The position numbers and the translations under genes are program-made. Positions 46,686 through 56,692 of a stretch of 64,000 nucleotides of DNA are shown one piece after another. Below the pieces are notes generated by a model. That model was not told where the DNA came from. It saw only the letters and a list, made by a program, of their open reading frames with translations, and made no database searches. Source of the stretch: Roridomyces roridus (Eukaryota; Basidiomycota; Agaricomycetes; Agaricales; Mycenaceae); contig JARKIF010000001.1 in assembly GCA_029378245.1 (NCBI GenBank), positions 4,030,001-4,094,000 on the forward strand. Reading direction: 5' to 3'. How positions within the stretch are numbered: the stretch's first letter is position 1; every line of letters begins with the position of its first letter.

Positions 46686-49600
46686 CTAGACATCCTCGTC
46701 GTCGAGGTCATCGAGTTGGTCGGCTTCGTCTTCGTCTACGTCCATATCCAAGGCATCAGTGGCATCCAATTCGAGGGCACCATCCACGGGAAGTCCGTCT
46801 GCGAGCTCAGCGAGTAGTGGGTCACCACGAGCAATGTATGGCAGGAGGCGTGTTGCGGCTACACCTTGGGTACTGATAGCACCAGATAGCTCTCGAAGAA
46901 CGTATGAACCGCCCTTGGTTCGGCGGACCACGGCGTACGGACCGATCCATTTGTCTTTGGATTTCCGCCCGAGGTCGTTGGCAACGCGGGAATTACGAAC
47001 TAAGACAAGCTCATCCGGTTGATAGACTTCGCGATAGAATCGGGCGGCGTAGCGGCGTTCAAATTCGTCTTTGGACCGCATTCGACTGGCACGTAGGCGC
47101 TCGGCAGCCTCAGCAATATCGGTGGGACGGCGTTCGATCTGGCGGGTACGAAGAACCAAAAGCTCGGTCGGAGTCATGTGCAACTTCCAACCTTCTACGA
47201 GAAAGGTGGACTCCGTGAGGTCGAATGGAAGAATGGGGTCGAATCCATGGAGAGTGAAGTAAGGACTCTGGCCCGTAGCACGTCTGAATGTAACGCGGTC
47301 CGCAAATACGGCAGGATGTAACTTGAGAGGCCAGAGACTGACGTTGCCGTCGCACGCTTTAATAATCGATTCACGTAGAATGAAGTGGCCACGCTCAACC
47401 ACGCCGTTGGCTCGAGAGTTGTAAGGCGAGATCTTGACGTGCGGAATGTTCAACGACTCCATGAGCCACTGGAATGCCTCCTTGACCTCGGAGCCATTAT
47501 CCGTCGTGACTTGCAGGATAACACCGTACCGACAGTAAATTTCCTCCCAAAAGAACTTAGCCAGGGACTTGGCATTAGCTCGCCGTAAAGCACGCGCTTC
47601 GGTGACGCCGGATAGATCGTCCTTGGCAGCGACAATGTAACGGAAGCCGCGTGCGAGTGGCATGAACATAATGTCGATGTAGACTTTGGAAAAGACGGTG
47701 ACGGGGGCGGAGATCGTGGGCGGAATATGAACGGGTGTCCGAGCTCGTAGTTGGCATTGGTGACACGAACGAACGTGCTGAACAACTTGCATGCGCATAT
47801 GAGGCCAGAAAAACCTCAACTGGACCGTCTCGAGCGTTGCGGCTTCTCCCCGGTGACCAAGCATCTCGTGAGCTTGAGTGAGGATCTCAACGCGCTTGGT
47901 GGGGTCGAGGATCACCAACAAGGGCATCTTGCCGTCGTTGTGCTTGAACATTTGGTTGCCCTTCATGTAATAGTCCGCCGTCTTTTTGAGGAATCGACGT
48001 TTCACTTGGAGACGGCGTTGGCGATCCGTCTGGGGAAACTCCGGGAGTTGTAAAGTGATGAGGAAATGCCGAATGTCGAACAGAGTAGAGTCGAACGGAG
48101 AAAGTGAGGGAGAAATATGATTGATGTAGACTGAGGCAGTGGGAAATGACTGAGTAGAGGTGGTAGGACGGGAATGATGAATATAAAAAGCATGGAAATC
48201 GGAGGGCGATTGCCCGGCATTTTTGGCGAGTAGGACGATGTCATCGAGCCACGAGTCATCGTGATCTTCGACAACCTCTCCTTCACCCAACTCTCGACGA
48301 GAAAGAGCATCCGGCGCATGGAAAGTCTTCCCGGGGACGTGAATCAACGTAAAGTCGAACAGGAGGATGCCCTGTATCCAACGGTTGATGGCCGCGTTGG
48401 GTTGTAGATCGGGAGAATTCAACATTCCCTTGATGTACTTGGCGTCGACTTCGATATTGAGATGCTTGATTCCGAAGAGAAACACGCGCCAGTGCTGCAG
48501 GGCTCGGTAGAGACCGTACAGCTCGAGCTTGGGCTGGGAGTATCGTGACTCGCGATCGTTGAAAGGGAGAGAGCCATATCGGGCGGGTCGACGACGTCCA
48601 TTGGTGTCTTCCTGGGAGAGCATAAATCCCGTCCCACGGAAGCTGGAGTCGACGGAGAAGAAGACGGGTAGGAAGGAACTGTAGTTGATATTGACAAGGG
48701 CGGGAGCGGACGTAACGAAATCCTTGAGTTTTGCGAAGGCTTCGGCTTGCTCGGTACTCCAGATGAACTCGACATCCTTGTGGATGAGCTGGGTCAGGGG
48801 ACGAGCGAGAGTGGAGTAACCAGGAATCCAAATGCGCACGCCACCGCAAAGTCCGAGGAATTGACGGACCGACTTGACGTCACTCAGGGGCGGCCAATTT
48901 AAGATCTTGTCCACGCGAGACGGATCAGGCAGCCGTCCCCGAGAATTGCATATCTGCCCGACGATCAAGACCTCAGCTCGTGCAATCTGAGTCTTTTTGG
49001 CCGAGAACGTGGCTCCAGCGCACTTGACACGATGCATGATACGGTGAACATCGACTGCGTGCTCCCATATGAACTGCCGAATACCAGGATTTTCCGGCAA
49101 GGTACGTGGCTGGCCGTTTTCGTCGGGGTACTGCGTTGACGGGCCTTTGATTGGGAGATCGTCGATGAATACGTTGGCCACGTGGGGAATCTCGTGCTGG
49201 AGAATGAAGACCATGCATTGCTGGAACTCGGTGGGTGAATTGGTGAAGCCTTGCGGGAGACACGTAAGTCGGAGTAGGCCGAGAGGTGTCATGAACGCGG
49301 TGATGTCTCGAGCGACAGGGTCGACCGTACGCGCGTCGAAACCAGAGAACAGATCGAACACGGTGAACACTTGACATCCGGCGTATGGTTGCACAAACTC
49401 ATCCAGAATAGGTGGGACTCCGGCGTCGCGGATCGTAACCTTGTTAAGAGGTTGCAGATCATGAACGATACGCAATGCGCCGCTCTTTTTCATCACACAA
49501 AACCATCGAGATCGGTACGCGCTCTGGGAGTGCTCGTATACCCCGTGAGATATTTTCACCTTTAGGAGGTCGACGACTTTGTCCATGATGCCGGGGGGGA

Positions 49601-50486
49601 TAGGAATATTTTTGAAGGCCCAAGGTGTGTGCTCGACGACGGGATAGATGTAGTCAGTGAAGTAATCACTTCGGAACGTGCCACGATCGGTTTCAACGAA
49701 TGCCAGCGCGTCCTGATTGAGGGACATGATATGCTCGAAAAGCCTCGTCTCCTCATCGGTGAGGTTACCATCGTGGTTGATTTCCAAACTATCCATCCGT
49801 TCGCGTGACAACTTCTCAGTCGCAACAAACTCAGGTGGGATTTTTGGGAGTGGAGGTAGGGACTTCAGCGGGTCCTCGGGGAAACGACGTTTGGTTCTCG
49901 CATATTCGGGATACGACTGCGCCAGGGGCCTGACTTTCTGAGCCACCTTTTTGTACTCGGTAAGGACTTCAGCAAATCCATGCTCGTCGCAGGTCATGGG
50001 GAAAAGGATATCTCCTTCCTCAATGTCCTCGAGAGTGGTGTATAACGGTTCAGCGTCGTCGAGATGTGGAACGGTAGCGAAGCCGGTCGTCGGCTCGTAT
50101 TCGGTGTCGATGTCGTAGGTCGGATCAGCGGAAGTATTTTGGTTCCGCGGGTCGGAGGCTCGATTCCGTTGATCGGAGCGTGTCGGTGATCGAGAAGATA
50201 TGATCCGCGTCATATGCACGTAGTGTCGCCCGGGAACGAAGTATCGCTGAGTTGTGGTTGGGAACTTTTGAGGGATGGAATTCTGATACAAGATTGAGAT
50301 CTCATCGGATGAATAGTATGTTCGGGAACACAGTAGCACAATAAAGATTAACTTTGCCAGTTTAGAGCCGTAGCGGGCGACAAGCTCGAACATTGGATGT
50401 AAGTACGGGACTGGGATAAGTATTAATGTGATCAGAAGGGCGAGTAGCAGAGTGGAGGTCGAGAAATGACAGGAAGCCATTAGCAC
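46686..50486 (-). CDS. pol: G1 Pol: reverse transcriptase, RNase H, integrase
   Basis: About 1266 residues; the first ATG is two codons in (50480). Residues about 1-65 are unusually hydrophobic (for example STLLLALLITLILIPVPYL). The RT region has WFCVMKKSGALRIVHDLQPL, VFDLFSGFDAR, LPQGFTNSPTEFQQ and VFIDDLPIKG (about 438), where the usual Tyr of YxDD is Phe. RNase H follows (FFSVDSSFRGTGFMLS). The integrase has an H-C zinc region (HEMLGHRGE to CHQC, about 875-910), then the catalytic triad in VYIDIMFMPL, TTDNGSE and NGVVERGH (about 935-1029), and ends with an acidic tail. No chromodomain is visible. Gene order RT-RH-IN marks Ty3/gypsy. Translation relative to gag is unclear, since a gap and a small frame separate them. 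Confidence 0.9.
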   Translation of the reverse strand: MLMASCHFSTSTLLLALLITLILIPVPYLHPMFELVARYGSKLAKLIFIVLLCSRTYYSSDEISILYQNSIPQKFPTTTQRYFVPGRHYVHMTRIISSRSPTRSDQRNRASDPRNQNTSADPTYDIDTEYEPTTGFATVPHLDDAEPLYTTLEDIEEGDILFPMTCDEHGFAEVLTEYKKVAQKVRPLAQSYPEYARTKRRFPEDPLKSLPPLPKIPPEFVATEKLSRERMDSLEINHDGNLTDEETRLFEHIMSLNQDALAFVETDRGTFRSDYFTDYIYPVVEHTPWAFKNIPIPPGIMDKVVDLLKVKISHGVYEHSQSAYRSRWFCVMKKSGALRIVHDLQPLNKVTIRDAGVPPILDEFVQPYAGCQVFTVFDLFSGFDARTVDPVARDITAFMTPLGLLRLTCLPQGFTNSPTEFQQCMVFILQHEIPHVANVFIDDLPIKGPSTQYPDENGQPRTLPENPGIRQFIWEHAVDVHRIMHRVKCAGATFSAKKTQIARAEVLIVGQICNSRGRLPDPSRVDKILNWPPLSDVKSVRQFLGLCGGVRIWIPGYSTLARPLTQLIHKDVEFIWSTEQAEAFAKLKDFVTSAPALVNINYSSFLPVFFSVDSSFRGTGFMLSQEDTNGRRRPARYGSLPFNDRESRYSQPKLELYGLYRALQHWRVFLFGIKHLNIEVDAKYIKGMLNSPDLQPNAAINRWIQGILLFDFTLIHVPGKTFHAPDALSRRELGEGEVVEDHDDSWLDDIVLLAKNAGQSPSDFHAFYIHHSRPTTSTQSFPTASVYINHISPSLSPFDSTLFDIRHFLITLQLPEFPQTDRQRRLQVKRRFLKKTADYYMKGNQMFKHNDGKMPLLVILDPTKRVEILTQAHEMLGHRGEAATLETVQLRFFWPHMRMQVVQHVRSCHQCQLRARTPVHIPPTISAPVTVFSKVYIDIMFMPLARGFRYIVAAKDDLSGVTEARALRRANAKSLAKFFWEEIYCRYGVILQVTTDNGSEVKEAFQWLMESLNIPHVKISPYNSRANGVVERGHFILRESIIKACDGNVSLWPLKLHPAVFADRVTFRRATGQSPYFTLHGFDPILPFDLTESTFLVEGWKLHMTPTELLVLRTRQIERRPTDIAEAAERLRASRMRSKDEFERRYAARFYREVYQPDELVLVRNSRVANDLGRKSKDKWIGPYAVVRRTKGGSYVLRELSGAISTQGVAATRLLPYIARGDPLLAELADGLPVDGALELDATDALDMDVDEDEADQLDDLDDEDV

Positions 50487-50725
50487 AGTTTAAGGTCGCG
50501 CGCCACGACCATTAAGGAAAAATGAATGAGTCAGAGATAAAAACGGAACGCAGCCGGCCGCGGGGCACGGGATAAATAGAGTCCATGGATAGTATTAGGC
50601 GATTGGGAACGGGGGAGAGAAACGAGATGGGGAAGATCGGGTATGCGGGGTATCGGCAGCGCGTGTGAAGCGAAGACGGGGGAATGGGGATGTGACCGTA
50701 AAGTAGAAGGACGGAAACGCACGGA

Positions 50726-51253
50726 CTAATATCTCTCCCGAGGCAAAGGCACGTAGTTGACCTCGCTAAGCGCTGCGCTCTCGTAGCGCTCAAACTCCTG
50801 CTGGAAGATAAGCACGTCACCCGCTGCGTGCAAGTAACCTTTCTGAAAGAGTTCGGAGATCTCGTTTCCGTCTCTCAAGCGCGTGGCGAGTACGATGGGG
50901 ATGAGGCGAGCAACGTGGACAAGGCGTTTGTCCGACGACTGCTTGAGAAAGTCGGCCGCACTGTTGAGGAACTCGTGCTCGAAGGGACGAATGAGCGGGT
51001 GATAGTATCCCCAACGTGTGCCTTTGACGTCCGTGGGATAGGGTCCCGGGCGCTGTCGATAGGCAGGAGTACGGAAACTGTCGGGCACGACGTGAACCTT
51101 TTGATAAACGGCGCGGAGCGTCCGCTCGTGGTCGAAGTCCATCAACCAAGGAGCGAAAGGACGGAGCTGCTTGATGATCGAGGCCAAACACGTCAGCAAG
51201 AGCAATATCAACTTGCGGAACGCGGCAAAATGATGAGTCCAGGGATCACCCAT
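50726..51253 (-). CDS. G1 small frame between gag-protease and pol
   Basis: 175 residues. Its ATG overlaps the gag stop in the string ATGGGTGA, a layout that permits termination-reinitiation. An N-terminal hydrophobic segment (LILLLLTCLASIIKQL, about 14-30) suggests membrane association. The remainder has FDHERTLRAVYQKVHVV and ARLIPIVLATRLRDGNEISE. No family recognised. About 240 bases separate its end from pol. It could also be a decayed linker between gag and pol. Confidence 0.6.
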   Translation of the reverse strand: MGDPWTHHFAAFRKLILLLLTCLASIIKQLRPFAPWLMDFDHERTLRAVYQKVHVVPDSFRTPAYRQRPGPYPTDVKGTRWGYYHPLIRPFEHEFLNSAADFLKQSSDKRLVHVARLIPIVLATRLRDGNEISELFQKGYLHAAGDVLIFQQEFERYESAALSEVNYVPLPRERY

Positions 51254-54200
51254 GCCCGACGCGGTAGTTGGACGAGTACTCGATGTCTTGTAGCATCACG
51301 GGCGTAACCGAACCCGCCGCGGCGGAGTCAAGGATGGCTCGAATCGTGGGGTTCTGAGCATTCTTGCTCAGGATCTCCCAGAACAGGCGTCGCACGAGAG
51401 CAAAACCCTCGGGGGTTGCAGTTTGGGGGTCGCCAAGATCGTGAATCCATGAGGGAAGTTCGGTGCGATTGAGATGGTGAAGGATCTCGTTGAGGAAGCG
51501 GGGGTAGATCTCCGTGTTAGCCGAATGCGTACTGATATCATGCATATGGGAACGAACGACGAACGCAATGTGCTCCCGACACAAGGCCATCTTGATGACG
51601 TTGCACAGGTGCTCTTCCTCTTCCCCGTGAACTCGTCTATCACCCCGTCGCGCCTCCTCGCGGGCCGGAACCCGAGGATTCGTAGCAGGGGACCGATCAG
51701 AGCTGTACGCAACGCAAAAGTCGATCACCATTTCGACAAGTGTGACAGCAACGTCTCGGTCCTCCTGGGGCAGAACCGGGTGCTTCCATGCGTCCGAGTA
51801 AATACTCGAAGCCGGGGCGGTAGGGATGCTGGCCATCGGCGTGCGAGCGGGAAAGCTTGGAACGAGGGTCGAAGCAACGACAGGCGCGGAAAAGCGGGTG
51901 GGTCTCCCGGCGGGGTGCTGGTATGGGGCAGCCCGAGTGTTAATGGGATGGCGCGTACGCGGATCAAAAGTCTTGTGGTGCTTCGAAGCACGTCCACCAT
52001 GCGCAGGCTGCTTCTCTTGACGACGTGCTGCCCTGGACTCGGGCGTGGGTGACGGAATGGCGTGTACAGGTTCACGCGAGGTGGAAGCAGTGCTGGACGT
52101 AGTGGGAAGCGCGGTCCCGTTGACGTTGCCGAAACTGTCGATAAACGAACGGAGCTGCTCTTGGACTTCGGGACCCAGCTGCACGTCGAGGAAAGGAGTC
52201 GGTCTAGGAGGCGCGGGTCGGATATACTCATCGAATATCGACGATCCGGGATGAGCGCGATGGTTATGCTGAACAGTCGGCGCCGACGGAAGTTCCACGA
52301 TCTCGAGGTCCGAATCGCTGAACGGGGAAAGGGGAAGCGGCGATAAGGTCGGGGCGGTAGTGGTATGCTCCTGAGTCTCAGAAGCGGACGCCGAGGCATT
52401 GGTAGCGGGTGCGGTAGAGACCGGGGTATAGAGAAGAGGAGTGACTGCTGGCGCTGCAGCTGAAGATGACACCGTGTGAGCTACACGCGAGGTCGGGTTT
52501 AAGACGGCGGTATTACCGGTACGAGCGGCAACGTCATACTCGTCCTCATAGTCAATGAGGTTGTCCGTCTCCTGGGGAGGTGGACGATTATGATGGCCGG
52601 TCGGAGAGTAGTGCGGGGAATAAGGCTCGGACGGGGGAGGCGATGACATGGTATCTGCGGGCATCAATGAACGGGAGTTCAAACACGATGGGTGCGTCTC
52701 GTACGTGTCCTCGAGTGCAGTGAGATTTGTTATGGAAGTGTACTCGGGGAGGGTGCGAACAAGCAGAAGTAGACGGGCGAGGAAGAAGTGGGGAGATGTT
52801 TGAGCGGATATTGCGTTGGGCACCAAGTCTGGTCGACGAACGCACAGGAGCTTTATAAGCTTCCTATCCGTTTCGGATATTTGAATTCCGGGAAAACTGG
52901 GAACTGCGAGACGTAGAAACAAAGGCAGGTTCGCCATCATTCGTCGCAGATTGAGTTTCAATGGTTCATAATTTTTCCGACAGGTCTGAATAGAGGATTC
53001 AACCTCAGAGGAACCTTCAACACCGCTGCGAGTGGAAGTCGCAGGATGATGATGTTCGACTCTGATCGTCGTGAAGCAGACAGTGCAGAATGTTCCTTTG
53101 GGGCATCGAGGGTGAGATGGGCGACTAGCCAGAACAAGTTCTGGGGGCTGGGTGCAAATCGACTCGGGAGTGGAGACGACTTGTGCCATGTACGATCCAG
53201 GCATGTGCATGATCTGGTTGGTCTGGTTTGAATGATCCTCGTCCACATCGTCCACAAACAACTCAAAGCGGTTGCTGCCGGTTTCGGGGTCACGGAAAAT
53301 CAAATAGGTTCCATCGCCACGTTCCTCGATCAAGACGAAGTTGCCTTTCTGCCACGGGCGGCCGAGAAGTACATCGAAGGGTACACTCTCGCCGACCCAG
53401 AAACTTCCACTAGTGGTGAGTCCCCCTGTGGCCATTTGGACGTCCTTCAGATACCCACGGAGCTCTTTCACTCCTCCATTTGCGTCGCCCATTGTGATAT
53501 GCCGCGTGATGTCCATTGGGGTATTAAACATGAAATTCCGCCATGCGGCGCGTGAAACAACGTTCAACATTGAGCCTGTGTCAACGATAGCGAAAACGGT
53601 TTTGCCGTTGATTGTAACTTTGATCCGAATGAGTTTCTGGCGATCCTGGGTGACGAACGAAGCTGCAACTATCGCGGGCGGCGGAATAGAGATGGCCGTG
53701 TCTGCAAAATGAACAGCGCGAGTCTGATTTTTGAGACGGAGGGATTCAATGAGAGCTGAAGACACGCTGGGGGCGACGGCCAATAGTTGTCCCGCAGATA
53801 GAGACAGAGGTGCGTTGAGAATCGAATTCAACACGTGCTGCGGATCCACATGGGCCGAGACTGCCGACTGACGCGGTCCAGGCCGTTTGGAAATTTTCGG
53901 TGGCGGTGGCTGACCATTCGTCGTCTTGTAAACTTGGTCGGTGGTGTCCTCCATAATCGCATCCTCACGAGAAAAATCAATACGATCCTCGACGGCGTCG
54001 ACTGGCTGCTGCACAGGCTCAGTGCTCGCAGGTTCTTCGGCCTTGACTCGAGTTGGCGGGTTCAAAGTGCTCTCGAGTTGAGTGCCTGAATTTTTGACGT
54101 GTCTCCGCGTGTTCGGATGGGATCCATGTGGGTTGGGATACGGTGCAGGGCGATCCGGACGGTCGGACGATTGTGTAACCGCGAAAATCTTGTCCAATTC

Positions 54201-55649
54201 TGCGTCTGAGGTACCGTGCTGGACAAACACCGGAAGGATGGGTTCATCATCCTCAACTATTTCGGCGGCGTTGCATAGGCTGATTGGTGCCTCCATGGAG
54301 ATCGCGAGATTCGTTTGAATAGGCGGTGCAGCAGGGGCGGGAGCTTGGCGTTGCCGTACGTAGGCGTCGAACAAAGTCTCGTTTTGTTGATTGAAACGCC
54401 GCAGCATCCTGCCATCCGGCCACTCGAGTGTTCCTCTTTCTCCTCGTCTCAACTCTCCTCGTGCGACAACTTCAGCCATCTTCGGGCATTCCCAAGCTCC
54501 GTGTCCACGCTGGCCACATCCAAAGCAGGTACGTTCATCGGGACGCAGCTGAGTTCGAGGAGGACCGGCGTTTACATTGTTGGCATTGGGATTGGGACCA
54601 AACTGGTTGGCCGGCGGTGGTACGTATTGATTGCCTCGGAAGTTATTCGGAGGGAGAGGAGGAGGTTGGACGATGACGGGCGCTCTGATGCAATTGACAG
54701 CATGCGGGTCGAGAGTGGTCGCCTGATAGTACAGGTAATTGTACTCTGGGTCATCCAAAGTCATACGACTCATCCGCTTGATTAGATCCCCAACCTGGTC
54801 GGAAGAGGCGGATGCCCTAGTGGCCTTGGGTGCAGGTGCGGACGGAGTAGTGGCTGCGGTCGTCGTTGGCTCGGAAGGTATGTCCTTTGCTTTGCGAGTG
54901 GGCTTCTTCTTCTTATTGGCCTTTTTCTTTTTAGCCGTCTTCTTCGAGTCGTCATCAGAATCATCAGAGTCTGACGAATCCGAATCCGAATCCGAATAAG
55001 ACTCGTCGGATGACTCGCCGGAGGAGTCGAGGTCCGCATCAAATCGACCGCGCTTGAACTTGGCCTCGACGACCTTAATCACTTCATCTCGTGGAAACGG
55101 CGTGCTCATATCGCGAGTAGGGTCTTGAGCGAGCAAGCGCTCTTCGACACTGTTACGTAGGGCGGAATTCATCCCTTGCCAGAGGTAACGATTGGCCTCC
55201 GTCTCCGTGATGAGCGCGTGATTCTCGAGCCAGCCCGACACCTGAACGTACTGGCGGTAGTATCTCCGCCAGTCGCTCATAGACTTCATGGGACGCTTAC
55301 GCCACTTTTCAGCGAGCTTTACAAGGTCGCTGAACTTGTGGCGTTGGGCATCTTTGTCGGCGTCGAACAGGGCGGTTATGTCGGTGACAAGTTGCGGCCA
55401 TTTGGGGGTCGAGTAGTTTTTCAAACCCTCGAGGATGTTGACCACTTTGTGAGAGCAGTAATCCGCGAGGCTCTCTACTTTTTCAACGTCTTCGGTGACG
55501 TTGTTCTCGACGAGGAGCTTCTCGAGGTGAGCGAGGAAGCGAACGACGTCTTGGGATTTACCCGTGAACTTTTTGGGAGCTCCACGGGATTTGAGTGGCG
55601 GCATGTCCACTTGACTGCGCGCACGCGTAGAGGCGGGGAGATTGGACAT
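51246..55649 (-). CDS. gag: G1 Gag-protease polyprotein with long C-terminal extension
   Basis: 1467 residues from MSNLPASTRARSQVDMP. The capsid-like region is about 15-200, an acidic Ser/Asp block about 205-235 is followed by a lysine-rich block, and the zinc knuckle CFGCGQRGHGAWEC (C-X2-C-X4-H-X4-C) is at about 373. A retropepsin domain with FAIVDTGSMLNVVS lies at about 688 and its flap/C-terminal half includes FDVLLGRPW. Beyond about 800 runs a long Pro/Ser/Thr-rich extension of unknown role, ending with a more ordered segment (RRLFWEILSKNAQNPTIRAI). Gag of this family is usually much shorter, so the extension is notable. Confidence 0.85.
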   Translation of the reverse strand: MSNLPASTRARSQVDMPPLKSRGAPKKFTGKSQDVVRFLAHLEKLLVENNVTEDVEKVESLADYCSHKVVNILEGLKNYSTPKWPQLVTDITALFDADKDAQRHKFSDLVKLAEKWRKRPMKSMSDWRRYYRQYVQVSGWLENHALITETEANRYLWQGMNSALRNSVEERLLAQDPTRDMSTPFPRDEVIKVVEAKFKRGRFDADLDSSGESSDESYSDSDSDSSDSDDSDDDSKKTAKKKKANKKKKPTRKAKDIPSEPTTTAATTPSAPAPKATRASASSDQVGDLIKRMSRMTLDDPEYNYLYYQATTLDPHAVNCIRAPVIVQPPPLPPNNFRGNQYVPPPANQFGPNPNANNVNAGPPRTQLRPDERTCFGCGQRGHGAWECPKMAEVVARGELRRGERGTLEWPDGRMLRRFNQQNETLFDAYVRQRQAPAPAAPPIQTNLAISMEAPISLCNAAEIVEDDEPILPVFVQHGTSDAELDKIFAVTQSSDRPDRPAPYPNPHGSHPNTRRHVKNSGTQLESTLNPPTRVKAEEPASTEPVQQPVDAVEDRIDFSREDAIMEDTTDQVYKTTNGQPPPPKISKRPGPRQSAVSAHVDPQHVLNSILNAPLSLSAGQLLAVAPSVSSALIESLRLKNQTRAVHFADTAISIPPPAIVAASFVTQDRQKLIRIKVTINGKTVFAIVDTGSMLNVVSRAAWRNFMFNTPMDITRHITMGDANGGVKELRGYLKDVQMATGGLTTSGSFWVGESVPFDVLLGRPWQKGNFVLIEERGDGTYLIFRDPETGSNRFELFVDDVDEDHSNQTNQIMHMPGSYMAQVVSTPESICTQPPELVLASRPSHPRCPKGTFCTVCFTTIRVEHHHPATSTRSGVEGSSEVESSIQTCRKNYEPLKLNLRRMMANLPLFLRLAVPSFPGIQISETDRKLIKLLCVRRPDLVPNAISAQTSPHFFLARLLLLVRTLPEYTSITNLTALEDTYETHPSCLNSRSLMPADTMSSPPPSEPYSPHYSPTGHHNRPPPQETDNLIDYEDEYDVAARTGNTAVLNPTSRVAHTVSSSAAAPAVTPLLYTPVSTAPATNASASASETQEHTTTAPTLSPLPLSPFSDSDLEIVELPSAPTVQHNHRAHPGSSIFDEYIRPAPPRPTPFLDVQLGPEVQEQLRSFIDSFGNVNGTALPTTSSTASTSREPVHAIPSPTPESRAARRQEKQPAHGGRASKHHKTFDPRTRHPINTRAAPYQHPAGRPTRFSAPVVASTLVPSFPARTPMASIPTAPASSIYSDAWKHPVLPQEDRDVAVTLVEMVIDFCVAYSSDRSPATNPRVPAREEARRGDRRVHGEEEEHLCNVIKMALCREHIAFVVRSHMHDISTHSANTEIYPRFLNEILHHLNRTELPSWIHDLGDPQTATPEGFALVRRLFWEILSKNAQNPTIRAILDSAAAGSVTPVMLQDIEYSSNYRVGHG

Positions 55650-55735
55650 GGTGATGGAACGAGGTGCGATGGGGATACGAAGGTGAGTTGTGCGGGATGA
55701 TTGTGGTCAACCGAAGCTGATTGTTGGTCTAGATT

Positions 55736-55754
55736 CCCCTCGCGGTGGGCTCCA
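55736..55754 (-). promoter_or_regulatory. G1 primer-binding-site candidate
   Basis: On the minus strand, TGGAGCCCACCGCGAGGGG follows the 5' LTR after two bases. It begins TGG, as expected for pairing with the CCA end of a tRNA. Which tRNA is not established. Confidence 0.65.
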
Positions 55755-55756
55755 GA

Positions 55757-56688
55757 TGTGATATCGTAACAAGGTTTACGCTGAATGTGCACTCGACGGG
55801 TCGTTGGTCGTGCAATCCAGGTGAGTCGGGGAAATAGGCCAATGTAGCTCTCGGGACCGACAATGATCAGGCGACGGACTCGAATGGTAAAACCACAAAG
55901 TCTTTTGGGAGTGGCGGAAGTGTGAGTGAGATGGGATAGTTCGGGGAAGGAGAGAGGCGAAGGGCGGAGTGTCTAGAAGATAGGAAGTGAGTCAACAAGA
56001 CGATGAATATACCCTTCGTGAGTATATTCGAGCGTGTGGGCAGATGAGGACGAATGTGGCAGGAAGATTTGCTCTGGAGAGTTCGATTCTCTCTTCAAGC
56101 GGAAAGTGGAGGCACAGAATGTATTGCCCAAACGAGGCGGATACAAGGAGGTAATGCGACTACCACTACTGAAATCCTCTAGGCTTTTATAGGCTACAAG
56201 AGTCCGAGTATTCGGGCGTACGAGATAGAATTTAGATAAAGTTGAAACATGAAAAAATGAGAAAAAGGCTTGGGGAAAAATGTACCATGTGGAATTTTGA
56301 GTCCGGGCTGCTTATTGAGCAATCCAGAACGGGTCTAGACCTTCTGCAGCATGCGCGCAGCGCCAGGTGAAACCGGGAGTTGGCCAGTTTTGGGATTGGA
56401 GCTGAGCATGTGAGGGAAAAGGGAAAAGGTTCCTCCCCAGGAACGAGGGGAATGAGACCGCATGGCGCATGGTTGAATGTTCTCGAAAGTTCGAAAGCCG
56501 AGCCGGAGGTTGCCGGTGATATTCCCACGGTTGATATCGAGCTCGGTTGAGGCGCGCATGTACGAGGATCATCGTAAATGAACTCAGGAACCCGCCAGTG
56601 TGTTTCCTCGTTGTGCAAAGGGATTTTGATGCACAGAGACGAGCACGTTCGGTACCATTTTCATGTGAAACCATGAACTGGTATCACA
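55757..56688 (-). repeat. G1 5' LTR
   Basis: 932 bp, right copy, adjoining the primer site on the minus strand. Confidence 0.9.
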
Positions 56689-56692
56689 CCAG

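Larger units (their letters stand above)
45645..56688 (-). mobile_element. G1: complete Ty3/gypsy LTR retrotransposon inserted in G2 gag
   Basis: 11,044 bp. LTRs of 932 bp at 45645-46576 and 55757-56688 differ at about three bases and have perfect inverted ends TGTGATA/TATCACA. The flanks carry CCAG (ACCAG if the last LTR base is counted), at 45641-45644 and 56689-56692. On the minus strand the order is 5' LTR (right), primer site, gag-protease, small frame, pol (protease absent; RT, RNase H, integrase), 3' LTR (left). All large frames are open, so it is probably young and possibly active. Confidence 0.9.
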
